Below are positions 54,804-63,743 of a stretch of 64,000 nucleotides of DNA, in pieces. Every line of letters begins with the position of its first letter. Within the stretch, counting starts at the first letter, position 1. Under the pieces are notes generated by a model, which was not told the DNA's origin, made no database searches, and saw only the letters and a program-made list of their open reading frames with translations. The stretch lies in NCBI GenBank assembly GCA_011049715.1, contig DRHF01000109.1, positions 1-64,000 of the forward strand. Direction: 5' to 3'. A program made the position numbers and the translations under genes. Source of the DNA: Desulfobacterales bacterium (GTDB lineage Bacteria; Desulfobacterota; Desulfobacteria; Desulfobacterales; UBA2156).

Positions 54804-55669
54804 TTAGTTTGCAAAAGTGCAAAGTCGCGGTCGACCATCCCCTGGATACCTTCAAAATCATCATCTGTCAGATGTTGAAACCGGCCCTGCATTTTCATGT
54901 AGTCTTTCACCGGTTTGTCTCCGATGAAATTGAGGGTGTACCCTGTGCCGTCTATGACCTCGTATAGCGGGAACACATTAGACTGGACCGCCAGTCGGGA
55001 GATCTTGACGGACATTTCCGAGGGTACTTTCCAGCCTGTCGGGCAGGCCGCAAAAACATGGATAAATCGAACCCCTTGTTTCATATCTTTTGCCCGGGTG
55101 AACTTGCGGATCATGTCTTCGGGAAACGCGATGTTGGCGGTAGCCGCATACGGGATACGATGGGCAGCCAGAGCCTCAACAATATTCTTCTTATGGGTCT
55201 TTTTCCAGCTCCGACCGGGTGTGGTGGTGGTTCGGGCGCCGTAAGGGGTGGATGAACTCCGCTGGGCCCCTGTATTCATATAGGCTTCATTGTCATAACA
55301 GACATAGATAAAATTCTCGTTCCGTTCAACCGCTCCGGAAAGGGATTGGAATCCAATGTCAAAGGTGCCGCCGTCCCCGGCCCAGGCCATTACCGTGGTT
55401 TCGCTATCTCCCTGCATATCCAAAGATGCCCGAACACCGCTGGCGGTGGCCCCGGCCGTGGCAAAGGCGGCATGCAAAATCGGCACCTTGAGACTGGTCT
55501 GCGGGTAAGCGCCTGAAATAACCCCCCAACAGCATGCGGGAATCACAACCACGGTCTTTTTGCCCAATGCTTTTAATGCAAATTTCATGGCAATGGCAGC
55601 GCCACAACCCGGACATGCCACATGCCCGGGGTAGAGATAATCGATATCAGGGATATATTTCGATATCAT
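54773..55669 (-). CDS. porB: 2-oxoacid:ferredoxin oxidoreductase, beta (TPP) subunit
   Basis: 298 residues. TPP-binding features: GHVACPGCGAAIAMKFAL, IPACCWGVISG, MAWAGDGGTFDIGFQSLSG with GDGG, and CYDNEAYMNTGAQRSSSTP. It forms the catalytic unit with the alpha subunit, oxidatively decarboxylating pyruvate or a related 2-oxoacid to acyl-CoA. Cys clusters of the pyruvate enzyme type are visible only in part. The last nine residues and the stop come from the inserted family B element, so the native C terminus has been replaced by a short tail; the conserved body is complete. Confidence 0.9.
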   Translation of the reverse strand: MISKYIPDIDYLYPGHVACPGCGAAIAMKFALKALGKKTVVVIPACCWGVISGAYPQTSLKVPILHAAFATAGATASGVRASLDMQGDSETTVMAWAGDGGTFDIGFQSLSGAVERNENFIYVCYDNEAYMNTGAQRSSSTPYGARTTTTPGRSWKKTHKKNIVEALAAHRIPYAATANIAFPEDMIRKFTRAKDMKQGVRFIHVFAACPTGWKVPSEMSVKISRLAVQSNVFPLYEVIDGTGYTLNFIGDKPVKDYMKMQGRFQHLTDDDFEGIQGMVDRDFALLQTKGLRKNNFTF

Positions 55670-55697
55670 ATCAGTTCAACCTTTTCATGGTGCGGGC

Positions 55698-56867
55698 TCA
55701 ATTTTTTACCTCCACAACCTGAGTCTCCACCCAGGTACTTTCTCCCTTTGGAAGCTCGCCCTTTTTTGTTTTCCAGTATATCGCTTCCAAACTGTCCGGC
55801 GTCACATCCCTGCCACCGAGCCCCGCAATATACCCAAACACCGGCGGGTGCGGATCCATGTTATAAAGGGCGGATTTTAGCTCCTGGCAAAAAATACCGC
55901 CGGCCCCAAAAGAAATATTTCTATCGATGACCGCCACTTTTTTGGCCGCTCTCACCGCCCGGCGGACAAAATCAGCAGGAAAGGGCCTGAACATTTTGAT
56001 TTTGAGCATCCCCGCCTTTTCCCCTTTTGATCTTAAATCGGAAATGACAGAGCGGCAGGTGCTGGCGATCGTTCCGCTCACAACCAGTATAACCTCTGCA
56101 TCTTCACACGCAACCGCTTCCACCGGACCGTATTGACGATCAAAAAGGGTAGAAAATTCTTTTTCCACCTCCAAATAACATGAACTGACCTGTTCCATGG
56201 CCATCTGAATATTCTGTCGCATTTCCATGTAGATCGATGGGGGCGTCAGCTGGCCCATGTTACAGGGCTTTTCGGTGTCAAGTTTTACACCGGATGAAAA
56301 TGGGGGAAGAAATTGATCCACCTGTTTCTGCTCGGGGATATCGACCGGTTCCAGGGTATGGGAAAGAAAAAAAGCATCCTGGATCACCATGACCGGAAGA
56401 TTCACCCATTCGGCCAGCCGGAACGCGTGAAGTGTGGTATCAAAAACCTCCTGACCATCTTCACAGTAGAATTGTATCCACCCGGTGTCCCGCTGGGCGA
56501 GGCTGTCGGTCTGATCGGCCCAGATATTCCATCCGGGCCCCAACGCGCGGTTTACCTCCGCCATGACAATCGGAAGGCGGGCCCCGGAAGCCCAATGCAA
56601 AAGTTCATGCATCAGGGCCAGCCCGTGTGAAGACGTAGCAGTAAAGGTTCGCACCCCCATGGTCGAAGCGCTGATCACCGCAGCCAAAGCAGAGTGCTCG
56701 CTTTCCACACATAAAAATCGCGCATCCATGGTACCATTTTCGCAATATTCCGACAATGCCTCCACGATATGTGTCTGTGGAGTGATCGGATAGGCAGAGA
56801 TCACCTGAACCTTTGCCAGACGCACCGCTTCCGATGCTGCATGGCTTCCCTCCATGACCTGTTTCAT
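55698..56867 (-). CDS. porA: 2-oxoacid:ferredoxin oxidoreductase, alpha subunit
   Basis: 389 residues from ATG 56867, which has GGAGGAG at the right distance; a longer frame to 56927 lacks one. Pyrimidine-binding domain features: MEGSHAASEAVRLAKVQVIS, AYPITPQTHIVEALSEY, ESEHSALAAVISASTMGVRTF and TATSSHGLALMHELLH. The C-terminal domain has VIDRNISFGAGGIFCQEL. The start overlaps the GltD-like gene stop by 4 nt. Pyruvate or a branched 2-oxoacid is the likely substrate. Confidence 0.93.
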   Translation of the reverse strand: MKQVMEGSHAASEAVRLAKVQVISAYPITPQTHIVEALSEYCENGTMDARFLCVESEHSALAAVISASTMGVRTFTATSSHGLALMHELLHWASGARLPIVMAEVNRALGPGWNIWADQTDSLAQRDTGWIQFYCEDGQEVFDTTLHAFRLAEWVNLPVMVIQDAFFLSHTLEPVDIPEQKQVDQFLPPFSSGVKLDTEKPCNMGQLTPPSIYMEMRQNIQMAMEQVSSCYLEVEKEFSTLFDRQYGPVEAVACEDAEVILVVSGTIASTCRSVISDLRSKGEKAGMLKIKMFRPFPADFVRRAVRAAKKVAVIDRNISFGAGGIFCQELKSALYNMDPHPPVFGYIAGLGGRDVTPDSLEAIYWKTKKGELPKGESTWVETQVVEVKN

Positions 56868-58594
56868 ATGTTCTCCTCCTCCAGGACGATGGCGTTTCGG
56901 GGACATTCCACCACACAGATGCCGCATCCTTTACAGTAATCCAGATCAATCACCTTCTTTTCGCCCCGACCTATAGCGACCTCGGGGCAAAACAACCAAC
57001 AGTTATCGCAATCGTTGCAGATGCCACAGTTAAAACATCGTTCGGCTTCTTTTATTGCTGCCTTGGTTGGCAAAGCCGGCTCAGGTTCAGTGGGCAGATG
57101 AAGGTCGTTTTTCCCATGAGTCGCGGGAACCCGGGAGGATGATTCAAAGTAATCCGTGTTGATTTCATCAAACAAAACAACGTGGGGATTTCTTTTTTTG
57201 CGATCACCGCTGCGATAGATCTCCATGGAAAGAGATGGCCCATCCCCTACCCGACACTCATCAATACATTCTTCAATGGCTTCCCAGCCTTTTTTAAAAT
57301 AAATATCCAGAGCCATTGCCGCCTGTTTCCCCGATGCGATGGCATCGGCCACGCTCTTGATCCGGTTGGTTAAATCACCACCAAAAATCACCGGCCGATC
57401 ATCCACTGTAAATACCGTGTGGGTCAGGCTCAGGCTTTTGCCTGCATTTTCTGCGGGAAGATACCAGGATTTACCGGCTTCGGCGCCAATGGCGCTGAAA
57501 ACATTTTGGACCGACAGGGTTTGATGCCCGGATCCGTCGGGGACAACATTCGCCCGGCCCATTTCATCCCTCCCGCTTATCTTCATTCGCTGCAGTGTCA
57601 GCAGATACCCACCTTTTTGTTCCTGTATCTGCAAAGGGGCAACCCGTTCGATAATTTCAACACCCTCCTCAATGGCCATTTCCACTTCGTGCTGAAATGC
57701 CGGCATGTCTTTTTTGCGCCTGCGATATACCAAAATAGGATTTGTCCCCTCGCGAACCAACGACCGGGCAACATCAACGGCGGTATTCCCGCCGCCGATC
57801 ACTGCTGAAGACCCACTAAACCCGGATGTTTGATTCCGGCGAAATCGATGGAGAAATTCGAGCCCTTCAATTGCTTTCACCGCTCCCGGGATTTTCATTT
57901 CCAGCGGTTTTGTGTGTCCGCAGGCCATGAAAATCGCATCAAATCGTCCTTTCTCATTTTTAAGAAAATCTCGGGTCACCGGTTTTTGGCAATGGATCTT
58001 AACACCCTGGTGTTCAATCCGTTGGATTTCATTTTTTAAAATGTGGGCCGGTAATCGAAAGCCGGGGATTCCCCAACGCAGGACCCCGCCGGGTTCGGGA
58101 TGCTGATCAAACACTTCGCAAGTGTAACCCAGCGCCGCCATAAAATAAGCCGCAGACAGACCCGCCGGCCCGGCGCCGACAATGGCAACCCTTTTCCCGT
58201 TGTCCGGAAGCGGGTTCATCGCCCTCTCCTTCCCGTTTGACAAAACCATATCGCCGAGAAACCGTTCAAGGTGCTGAATTGCAACGGGCTCATCCCATTC
58301 GTTCCTGTTGCAGGACGCTTCACAGGGATGAAAACAGACATGCCCGCAGGTCGAAGGGAATGGATTTTCCCGTAGCAGGGTTTCCCCTGCCTCCTTGAAC
58401 AAGCCCCGGCTGATCAGCATCTCGATCCGGGAAATATCTGTTCCGGCAGGGCAGGCAACGCTACAGGGGGCGGTTTTTTCATCATACCGCGGTCGAACAA
58501 ATCGCCACATACCGGTTTTATTGATTTCGGTGGACATATGAGATCGTGCATAAAATAACGGAATCCTATTTATGGATTTTTCTGCTGCAGTCAT
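56864..58594 (-). CDS. GltD-type FAD/NADPH oxidoreductase fused to a ferredoxin (delta) domain
   Basis: 576 residues from ATG 58594, 1 nt after the porC stop (frames further upstream overlap porC). N-terminal Cys-rich Fer4_20 domain (CSVACPAGTDISRI, CGHVCFHPCEASC), FAD site VAIVGAGPAGLSAAYF, NADPH site VIGGGNTAVDVARSL, then a C-terminal pair of 4Fe-4S motifs (CFNCGICNDCDNCWLFC and CKGCGICVVECP). The last part is the delta subunit of a PorABCD enzyme. The fusion could pass electrons between ferredoxin and NADP(H) within the same complex. It belongs to the operon porC-this-porA-porB. Confidence 0.92.
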   Translation of the reverse strand: MTAAEKSINRIPLFYARSHMSTEINKTGMWRFVRPRYDEKTAPCSVACPAGTDISRIEMLISRGLFKEAGETLLRENPFPSTCGHVCFHPCEASCNRNEWDEPVAIQHLERFLGDMVLSNGKERAMNPLPDNGKRVAIVGAGPAGLSAAYFMAALGYTCEVFDQHPEPGGVLRWGIPGFRLPAHILKNEIQRIEHQGVKIHCQKPVTRDFLKNEKGRFDAIFMACGHTKPLEMKIPGAVKAIEGLEFLHRFRRNQTSGFSGSSAVIGGGNTAVDVARSLVREGTNPILVYRRRKKDMPAFQHEVEMAIEEGVEIIERVAPLQIQEQKGGYLLTLQRMKISGRDEMGRANVVPDGSGHQTLSVQNVFSAIGAEAGKSWYLPAENAGKSLSLTHTVFTVDDRPVIFGGDLTNRIKSVADAIASGKQAAMALDIYFKKGWEAIEECIDECRVGDGPSLSMEIYRSGDRKKRNPHVVLFDEINTDYFESSSRVPATHGKNDLHLPTEPEPALPTKAAIKEAERCFNCGICNDCDNCWLFCPEVAIGRGEKKVIDLDYCKGCGICVVECPRNAIVLEEENI

Positions 58595-58595
58595 T

Positions 58596-59204
58596 TTATT
58601 CGTTTTCCTGTTTCTCCGTTTTTTCCACGCCGTTGCCCTGGTCCACCATGCCAAAACAGGCCACTGCTTCAAATGCAAGGGTTGCCGCCTTCACATTTTG
58701 TTCCGGCTTCACAGAAATTTCCTCTTGAATCGCCGAGGTCACCGCATGCAGTGGTAGTGTCTCCATAATTCCGGAAAACGCCCCCGTCATTGCCGTATTT
58801 ATCATCGGATGGGTATGGGTTCCCAGATCATTATCCACCGCAATGCCGGTGGCATCCACATGTGCCAGTTTATATCCGTTAAACGGTTCCAGGTTCTCCG
58901 GAAGGACCGGGGAATTTAACAAAATCCACCCGCCGGGTTTGAGGCCCCCTGTCACATCCGCTGTCTCCAGAAGCTTGCGGTCCTGAACAATTACAGCGTC
59001 CGGATTATACACGTTGCTTCTGATCAGGATCTTCTTTTTATCGAGCCGCAGGTATGCCTCAACCGGCGCCCCCCGCCTCTCCACACCAAAATGTGGAAAG
59101 GTCTGGACATAATACCCAACGGAGAAAAAGGCCTTTGCCAGGATGACCGAGGCCACCACCGTACCCTGCCCTCCGCGACCATGAAATCGAATTTCCTGCA
59201 TCAT
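58596..59204 (-). CDS. porC: 2-oxoacid:ferredoxin oxidoreductase, gamma subunit
   Basis: 202 residues. IRFHGRGGQGTVVASVILAKAF, TFPHFGVERRGAPVEAYLRL and NPDAVIVQDRKLLE are diagnostic for the gamma domain. TNAMT-type segment INTAMTGAFSGIMETL follows. Two ATG codons are adjacent (59204, 59201). It is the first gene of the operon; its upstream region contains the family A MITE-like element (59382-59579) 178 bp away. Confidence 0.93.
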   Translation of the reverse strand: MMQEIRFHGRGGQGTVVASVILAKAFFSVGYYVQTFPHFGVERRGAPVEAYLRLDKKKILIRSNVYNPDAVIVQDRKLLETADVTGGLKPGGWILLNSPVLPENLEPFNGYKLAHVDATGIAVDNDLGTHTHPMINTAMTGAFSGIMETLPLHAVTSAIQEEISVKPEQNVKAATLAFEAVACFGMVDQGNGVEKTEKQENE

Positions 59205-59381
59205 GACCGATCTGCCTTATGATTATCGAAAAATTGAAGCATGCCCTGCCGTGCCATCCAATGCCTTTTGAAATTAAAGCATATTTTCGTTGAAGATGTG
59301 GCATATTGCCGGCTTAAAACAATTTGCTTTGCGATGATGACGGCACAATCAAAATGTTGGTCCAGACTTATACATAAATAT

Positions 59382-59579
59382 TTCAAGTTTCGCACCTGAT
59401 ATTTTAAGGAAAGTTGCATCAGGCATAGGGTAAAAAGAAACCAGACCATCGCGTGCCTGTGCACGGTGATTACTTTATGGATACAGGTTCAAACTGATTG
59501 CTTCATTGTTTTTCCAAAAAATTTTATTTACCCCACGCCAGATGCTGCACCGTGCCCCATTGGGGGTGCGAAACTTGAG
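59382..59579. mobile_element. MITE-like element, family A, copy 2 (198 bp)
   Basis: Ends TTCAAGTTTCGCACC (59382-59396) and GGTGCGAAACTTGAG (59565-59579) are inverted repeats (14 of 15). The flanks TAAATAT (59375-59381 and 59580-59586) are a perfect 7-bp direct repeat. It matches copy 1 (4848-5138) but is 93 bp shorter through an internal deletion. It sits upstream of porC and directly against an IS91-type remnant. 59205-59374 contains nothing else recognised. Confidence 0.85.
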
Positions 59580-59587
59580 TAAATATT

Positions 59588-60089
59588 TACATCGATGCTT
59601 ATCAAACACGTAACCCGAATGCAAGCGCCTATTACCGCTGCGTCGAAGATCATTTTGAACAATTGGAAGCTGTCTGGGACGACCGTTATCAGTGCCGCTT
59701 TGACTTTTGGCGATTTTCAAAATTTTTATCCCCATCTGCATATTCTCGCCACCGATGGCTGCTTTTACAACGATGCCGCCTTCATGGTATGCCCACCGCC
59801 TGATACCGGTGAACTTGAAAAGCTGTTGCGTTATGAAGTCTTCAAGATGCTTAAAGCGGAAGGCAAAATCACTGATGTCGTGATCGAAAACATGCTCAAT
59901 TGGCATCATAGTGGCTTTAACGTTTATTGCGGCAAAACCATATGGCCGCACAATCAAGAGGGCCTGGAAAATCTGGCGCGCTATATTATTCGAGCCTCCT
60001 TTTCCCAGGAGCGCATGACATATGTTGCGGCACAGGATACATCCGACGGGATTGCCAAAAGGGTTTTCATCTACCAATTTCAACCGTGA
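59588..60089 (+). pseudogene. IS91-family transposase remnant
   Basis: The first frame reads YIDAYQTRNPNASAYYRCVE and DHFEQLEAVWDDRYQCRFDF, the N terminus of IS91-type (Y2) transposases. Near 59700 it switches to a second frame: LTFGDFQNFYPHLHILATDG, the metal-binding region (family HPHLH, here YPHLH), then WHHSGFNVYCGKTIWPHNQ and ARYIIRASFSQERMTYV. The zinc-finger region between the two parts and the C-terminal third with the catalytic Tyr pair are missing. Clearly inactive. Confidence 0.85.
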
Positions 60090-60251
60090 ACGGTTACAAA
60101 TCCGATTCCTTCTGACCAGCAATCCTTGAACCACGGTGGCCGGATACGGGATTTGTAAGGCAATGCCCTACAAAAAAATCAGCCAAAACCTTACAGACAA
60201 ATAAAATTCTTTGCTGTATAACTATGCATAAAGACTGAAGTTTCACCGTTT

Positions 60252-60569
60252 TTGAAGTCTTTTTATCTCTTAATTGTGCGGCTTGCCATGAAAGACATGA
60301 TTTTTCCGTCGCACAGGCAAGACAACCGGAAAGCTGTGCCATTTGTCATAATACCGGGGGAGGGAGATCCGCAGATCGAGGCCTATAATATGTCGATGCA
60401 CGGAACCACTTATCGCGCTAAAATCGATCAAATGAATCTCCATGATGCTCAATGGATTGTGGGTAGCGTTTTGCTCCATTTTTCAAGCCCCGGAAAGGCC
60501 ATTTCTAAGGGGTTTGGGGAAGGTCGATATTTTCTTGACATGAACGATTGTGTTGCAACCCGTCAATAA
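60252..60569 (+). CDS. Doubtful small reading frame before the binding-protein gene
   Basis: 105 codons, not recognised. The part MKDMIFPSHRQDNRKAVPF and onward lacks motifs, signal peptide or membrane helix. No strong ribosome binding site. It ends 15 bp before the next gene, whose GGAGG lies in that gap. It could be a decayed gene end or noise. The rest of 60090-60584 is empty. Confidence 0.25.
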   Translation: MKSFYLLIVRLAMKDMIFPSHRQDNRKAVPFVIIPGEGDPQIEAYNMSMHGTTYRAKIDQMNLHDAQWIVGSVLLHFSSPGKAISKGFGEGRYFLDMNDCVATRQ

Positions 60570-60584
60570 TGGAGGGCACAACCC

Positions 60585-61469
60585 ATGAAAAAAATTGCTA
60601 TTGTTTTGATGTTATTATTTGTTGGCTTCTACCCTGTCAAGAGCTCAGCACAAAAAACAATTACCTGGCCAGAAGTCGATTTTCCACCGTATGACATTCA
60701 GAGCGGACCTGACAAAGATAAGGGAATACTAAACGAAATTTTAATAATCATACAACAAGGCCTTTCCGAATATCAACATGAGAGGGGAGATTTGATTAAT
60801 TTTAACAGAATGTGGAAGCTATTACAACAAGGTGAAAAAATATGTTATCCAGGTGTCATGAGGTCACGTAATACTGAGAGCATTGGACACTTGTCAGTAC
60901 CAGTGGGTGTCGCTCCATACATTCCAAGCTTTGTGTTCATCATAAAAAAAGACAAATCTCATCTTTTTGAAAATCAGTCTGTTCTCTCATTGAAGGATGT
61001 TTTAAAGAAATCCAACCTTCACTTGGGTATTGCCAGTCGTGGATATGGAAGTAGAATTAATGCTATTCTAGATAAACAAAAAGGAGAAAGCCACATCCAT
61101 GTGAGATCAGGATCGGGTAATTTTTCTGCTCTCATGGAAATGTTGTTTAAGGATCGTCTTGACTATGTCTTAGGCTACTCCCATGAAGCGGTGTACCAAG
61201 CCAAGTTGATGAACAGGGAAAACGAGATTTCCATTATCAATATAACAGAAACCGCTGGTGACGTTATAGTGGGGCGGGTAATTTGTCCTAAAACCGATTG
61301 GGGCCGTAAGATCATAAAGAAAAGCAATGCATTTCTGAAGAAAAAGCAATCCATTCAAAAAATTAGAGATATCGTCCTGAAATGGGTCAACCCAAAATTA
61401 AGGGAGGACTTTAGGAAGAAATTTGACGATGTTATCACAACCGATACGTGGACTTCTGTGGACCAATGA
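60585..61469 (+). CDS. Periplasmic solute-binding-type protein (TIGR02285-like)
   Basis: 294 residues with a Sec signal peptide (MKKIAIVLMLLFVGFYPVKS, cleavage after SSA). TITWPEVDFPPYDIQSG at the start of the mature protein and GILNEILIIIQQGLSEYQ match the TIGR02285 group, related to family 3 amino-acid binding proteins (SBP_bac_3). LHLGIASRGYGSRINAIL is the hinge region. No transporter genes follow; the next gene is a membrane histidine kinase, so it may feed a sensor rather than import. Confidence 0.8.
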   Translation: MKKIAIVLMLLFVGFYPVKSSAQKTITWPEVDFPPYDIQSGPDKDKGILNEILIIIQQGLSEYQHERGDLINFNRMWKLLQQGEKICYPGVMRSRNTESIGHLSVPVGVAPYIPSFVFIIKKDKSHLFENQSVLSLKDVLKKSNLHLGIASRGYGSRINAILDKQKGESHIHVRSGSGNFSALMEMLFKDRLDYVLGYSHEAVYQAKLMNRENEISIINITETAGDVIVGRVICPKTDWGRKIIKKSNAFLKKKQSIQKIRDIVLKWVNPKLREDFRKKFDDVITTDTWTSVDQ

Positions 61470-61495
61470 ATGTCTCGATATAGGAGTGTAGCATC

Positions 61496-63709
61496 ATGCT
61501 ATTCTTATGGAAATCACAAAACCGTTTAGTATACAAGCTGATAGTAAGCATATTGCTCTTCAGTGGCACAATTACGGTCATTATAACGGCAATTCAATTA
61601 TATGCTGAATACCGTAGAGACGTAAATGACATTGACGTATTCATTTCCAAGATCGAAAAAAGCTTTCTATCTCCTATTGCTTCGAGTCTATGGCATTTAG
61701 ATATGCAATCAGTCAGGCTGCAGTTAGAAGGAATACTCCGTTTCAGGGACATTGAATACCTTGAGATTACAGAGGAAGGCAACAAAGTTGTCGTAGTTGG
61801 GAGCCCGCAAACCAAGCATGAGATCGTAAAAAGCATTCCTCTGATTTATAATTTCAAAAATCAAGACCGTGAAATTGGAAAGCTGACCGTTGCTGCAAGC
61901 CTATCAAGGATTTACTCTCGACTATTTGATAGAGCTATTTCCCTACTAATATCGCAAGGAATAAAAACCTTTTTGGTCTCGAGCTTTATCCTGATGATTT
62001 TTCATTTACTGGTCACCAGGCATCTGGGTTCAATAAATTTATATTTGAAGAGCTTAGATCTTAAAAACCTTCCACGACCATTAAGGTTAAATCGTCGCGT
62101 TTCCACGAAACATGATGAATTGGATCAAGTGGTAGATTCGACGATTGAGATGGCCGTGAATCTCCATGAATCATATCAGACCATAAACACTGAGCTGGAA
62201 TTGCGAAAACAAGCTGAGGATGAACTGCGGGAAAGTGAGGAGCGTTATCGTGCTCTGTTTGAAGACAATCCAATTGAAACCATCGTTGTCGATAAGGATG
62301 CGCGTATCACGATGTACAATAAGGCCAAAAAAACATCCGGTGACAGGTTACCCCGAATTGGAGATGTGATGTACAGGGATTATGCGGCAAGCCATCTCAT
62401 CGATATGCATCAGGAATTGATGGAATGTATTAAGCGGGGAGAATCAAAAGACTTTTCGGATCAGGACTACAAAGGCAGATTTCTTGACATCAAAATGTTT
62501 CCTTTTGAGGAAGGCGCTATAATTATTTCGATTGATCAGACCGAAAAAAAGAACCTGGAAGCCAAACTCCAACGTGCCCGGAAAATGGAGGCCATGGGTC
62601 TTATGGCAGGAGGCATTGCCCATGATCTGAACAACATCCTGTCAGGGATCGTAAGCTATCCGGGACTGCTCTTAATGGATTTATCCGAAGACAGTCCGCT
62701 TCGAGAGCCTATCGAGACCATACAGGAGTCTGGCATGAGGGCTGCCGATGTGGTCTCGGATTTGATCACCATCGCCAGGGGGGTGGCTACCGGTAAAGAC
62801 GTCCTAGATCTCAATACCTTGGTCGAAGAATATCTGGATTCTGCCGAGCACCAAAAGATAGAAAGTATCCATCCCCTGATTACTTTCAAAACTGCGCTTG
62901 ATTCCGAATTGTTGAATATCACTTGTTCGGCCTCTCACGTTAAAAAGATCCTGATGAATCTTGTAACCAATGCCTCGGAAGCCATTGATGGCGCCGGAAC
63001 CGTCACCGTGGCGACCATAAACCAATATCTGGATGAACTCCTTAGGGGATATGAAGATGTGCGCACAGGTGAATATGTGGTACTGACCATATTGGATGAT
63101 GGGTCCGGCATATCTTCTCAAGACCTGGATAGAATATTTGAGCCCTTCTATACCAAGAAAGTGATGGGTAGAAGTGGTACAGGTTTGGGCCTTGCTGTTG
63201 TCTGGAATGCAATCCAAGATCATAATGGGTACATAGATGTGAGAAGCAGTAGGAAGGGGACCACTTTTGAGCTTTATTTCCCTGCGACAAGAAAGGCGTT
63301 GGCTCCCGAGAAAGAAGCGATCCCTCTGAAAGAATATCAAGGGCATGGAGAGAAGGTCCTGGTAGTTGATGATGAGGAGATGCAAAGGGAGATTGCTTGC
63401 CGGTTGCTGACCAGACTGGATTATACCGCTGACGCTGTCTCAAGCGGCGAAGAGGCCGTTGAATATCTGAAAGAAAATCCCGTGGACTTGATCGTACTCG
63501 ATATGGTCATGCCCAAAGGGCTCAACGGACGTGAGACCTACGAAGAGATAATAAAGATCCGTCCCGGACAGAAGGCGATCATAGCGAGTGGGTATGTCAA
63601 GTCAAAAGAGGTAGACATGGCCCAGGAATTAGGGGCAGGCAAGTATATAAAGAAGCCGTATACCCTGGAAAAGGTTGGCCTCGCTGTTAAGGAAGAATTG
63701 GAAAAATAG
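61496..63709 (+). CDS. Membrane hybrid histidine kinase (PAS-HisKA-HATPase-receiver)
   Basis: 737 residues. Two membrane helices (about 14-33 and 150-175) enclose a periplasmic sensor domain with SPIASSLWHLDMQSVRLQLE, a pattern of extracytoplasmic Cache/CHASE-like sensors. Then a linker, PAS (about 245-355), H box GGIAHDLNNILSGIV (His about 376), N box KILMNLVTNASEAIDG, G1/G2 LDDGSGISSQDL and GRSGTGLGLAVVWNAIQ, and a C-terminal receiver (VLVVDDEEMQ, phospho-Asp about 669 in LIVLDMVMPKG, Lys in IKKPYTLEK). It starts 26 bp after the binding protein, so the two may act as a ligand-sensing pair. Confidence 0.9.
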   Translation: MLFLWKSQNRLVYKLIVSILLFSGTITVIITAIQLYAEYRRDVNDIDVFISKIEKSFLSPIASSLWHLDMQSVRLQLEGILRFRDIEYLEITEEGNKVVVVGSPQTKHEIVKSIPLIYNFKNQDREIGKLTVAASLSRIYSRLFDRAISLLISQGIKTFLVSSFILMIFHLLVTRHLGSINLYLKSLDLKNLPRPLRLNRRVSTKHDELDQVVDSTIEMAVNLHESYQTINTELELRKQAEDELRESEERYRALFEDNPIETIVVDKDARITMYNKAKKTSGDRLPRIGDVMYRDYAASHLIDMHQELMECIKRGESKDFSDQDYKGRFLDIKMFPFEEGAIIISIDQTEKKNLEAKLQRARKMEAMGLMAGGIAHDLNNILSGIVSYPGLLLMDLSEDSPLREPIETIQESGMRAADVVSDLITIARGVATGKDVLDLNTLVEEYLDSAEHQKIESIHPLITFKTALDSELLNITCSASHVKKILMNLVTNASEAIDGAGTVTVATINQYLDELLRGYEDVRTGEYVVLTILDDGSGISSQDLDRIFEPFYTKKVMGRSGTGLGLAVVWNAIQDHNGYIDVRSSRKGTTFELYFPATRKALAPEKEAIPLKEYQGHGEKVLVVDDEEMQREIACRLLTRLDYTADAVSSGEEAVEYLKENPVDLIVLDMVMPKGLNGRETYEEIIKIRPGQKAIIASGYVKSKEVDMAQELGAGKYIKKPYTLEKVGLAVKEELEK

Positions 63710-63743
63710 ACGGTTTTTGACCTACAGGTCGTTGGAGGATATC

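Noticed and set aside
59475-60134. 219-codon minus-strand frame
   Set aside because: Runs across the MITE-like element and antisense to the IS91 fragment; the plus strand has recognisable transposase motifs.
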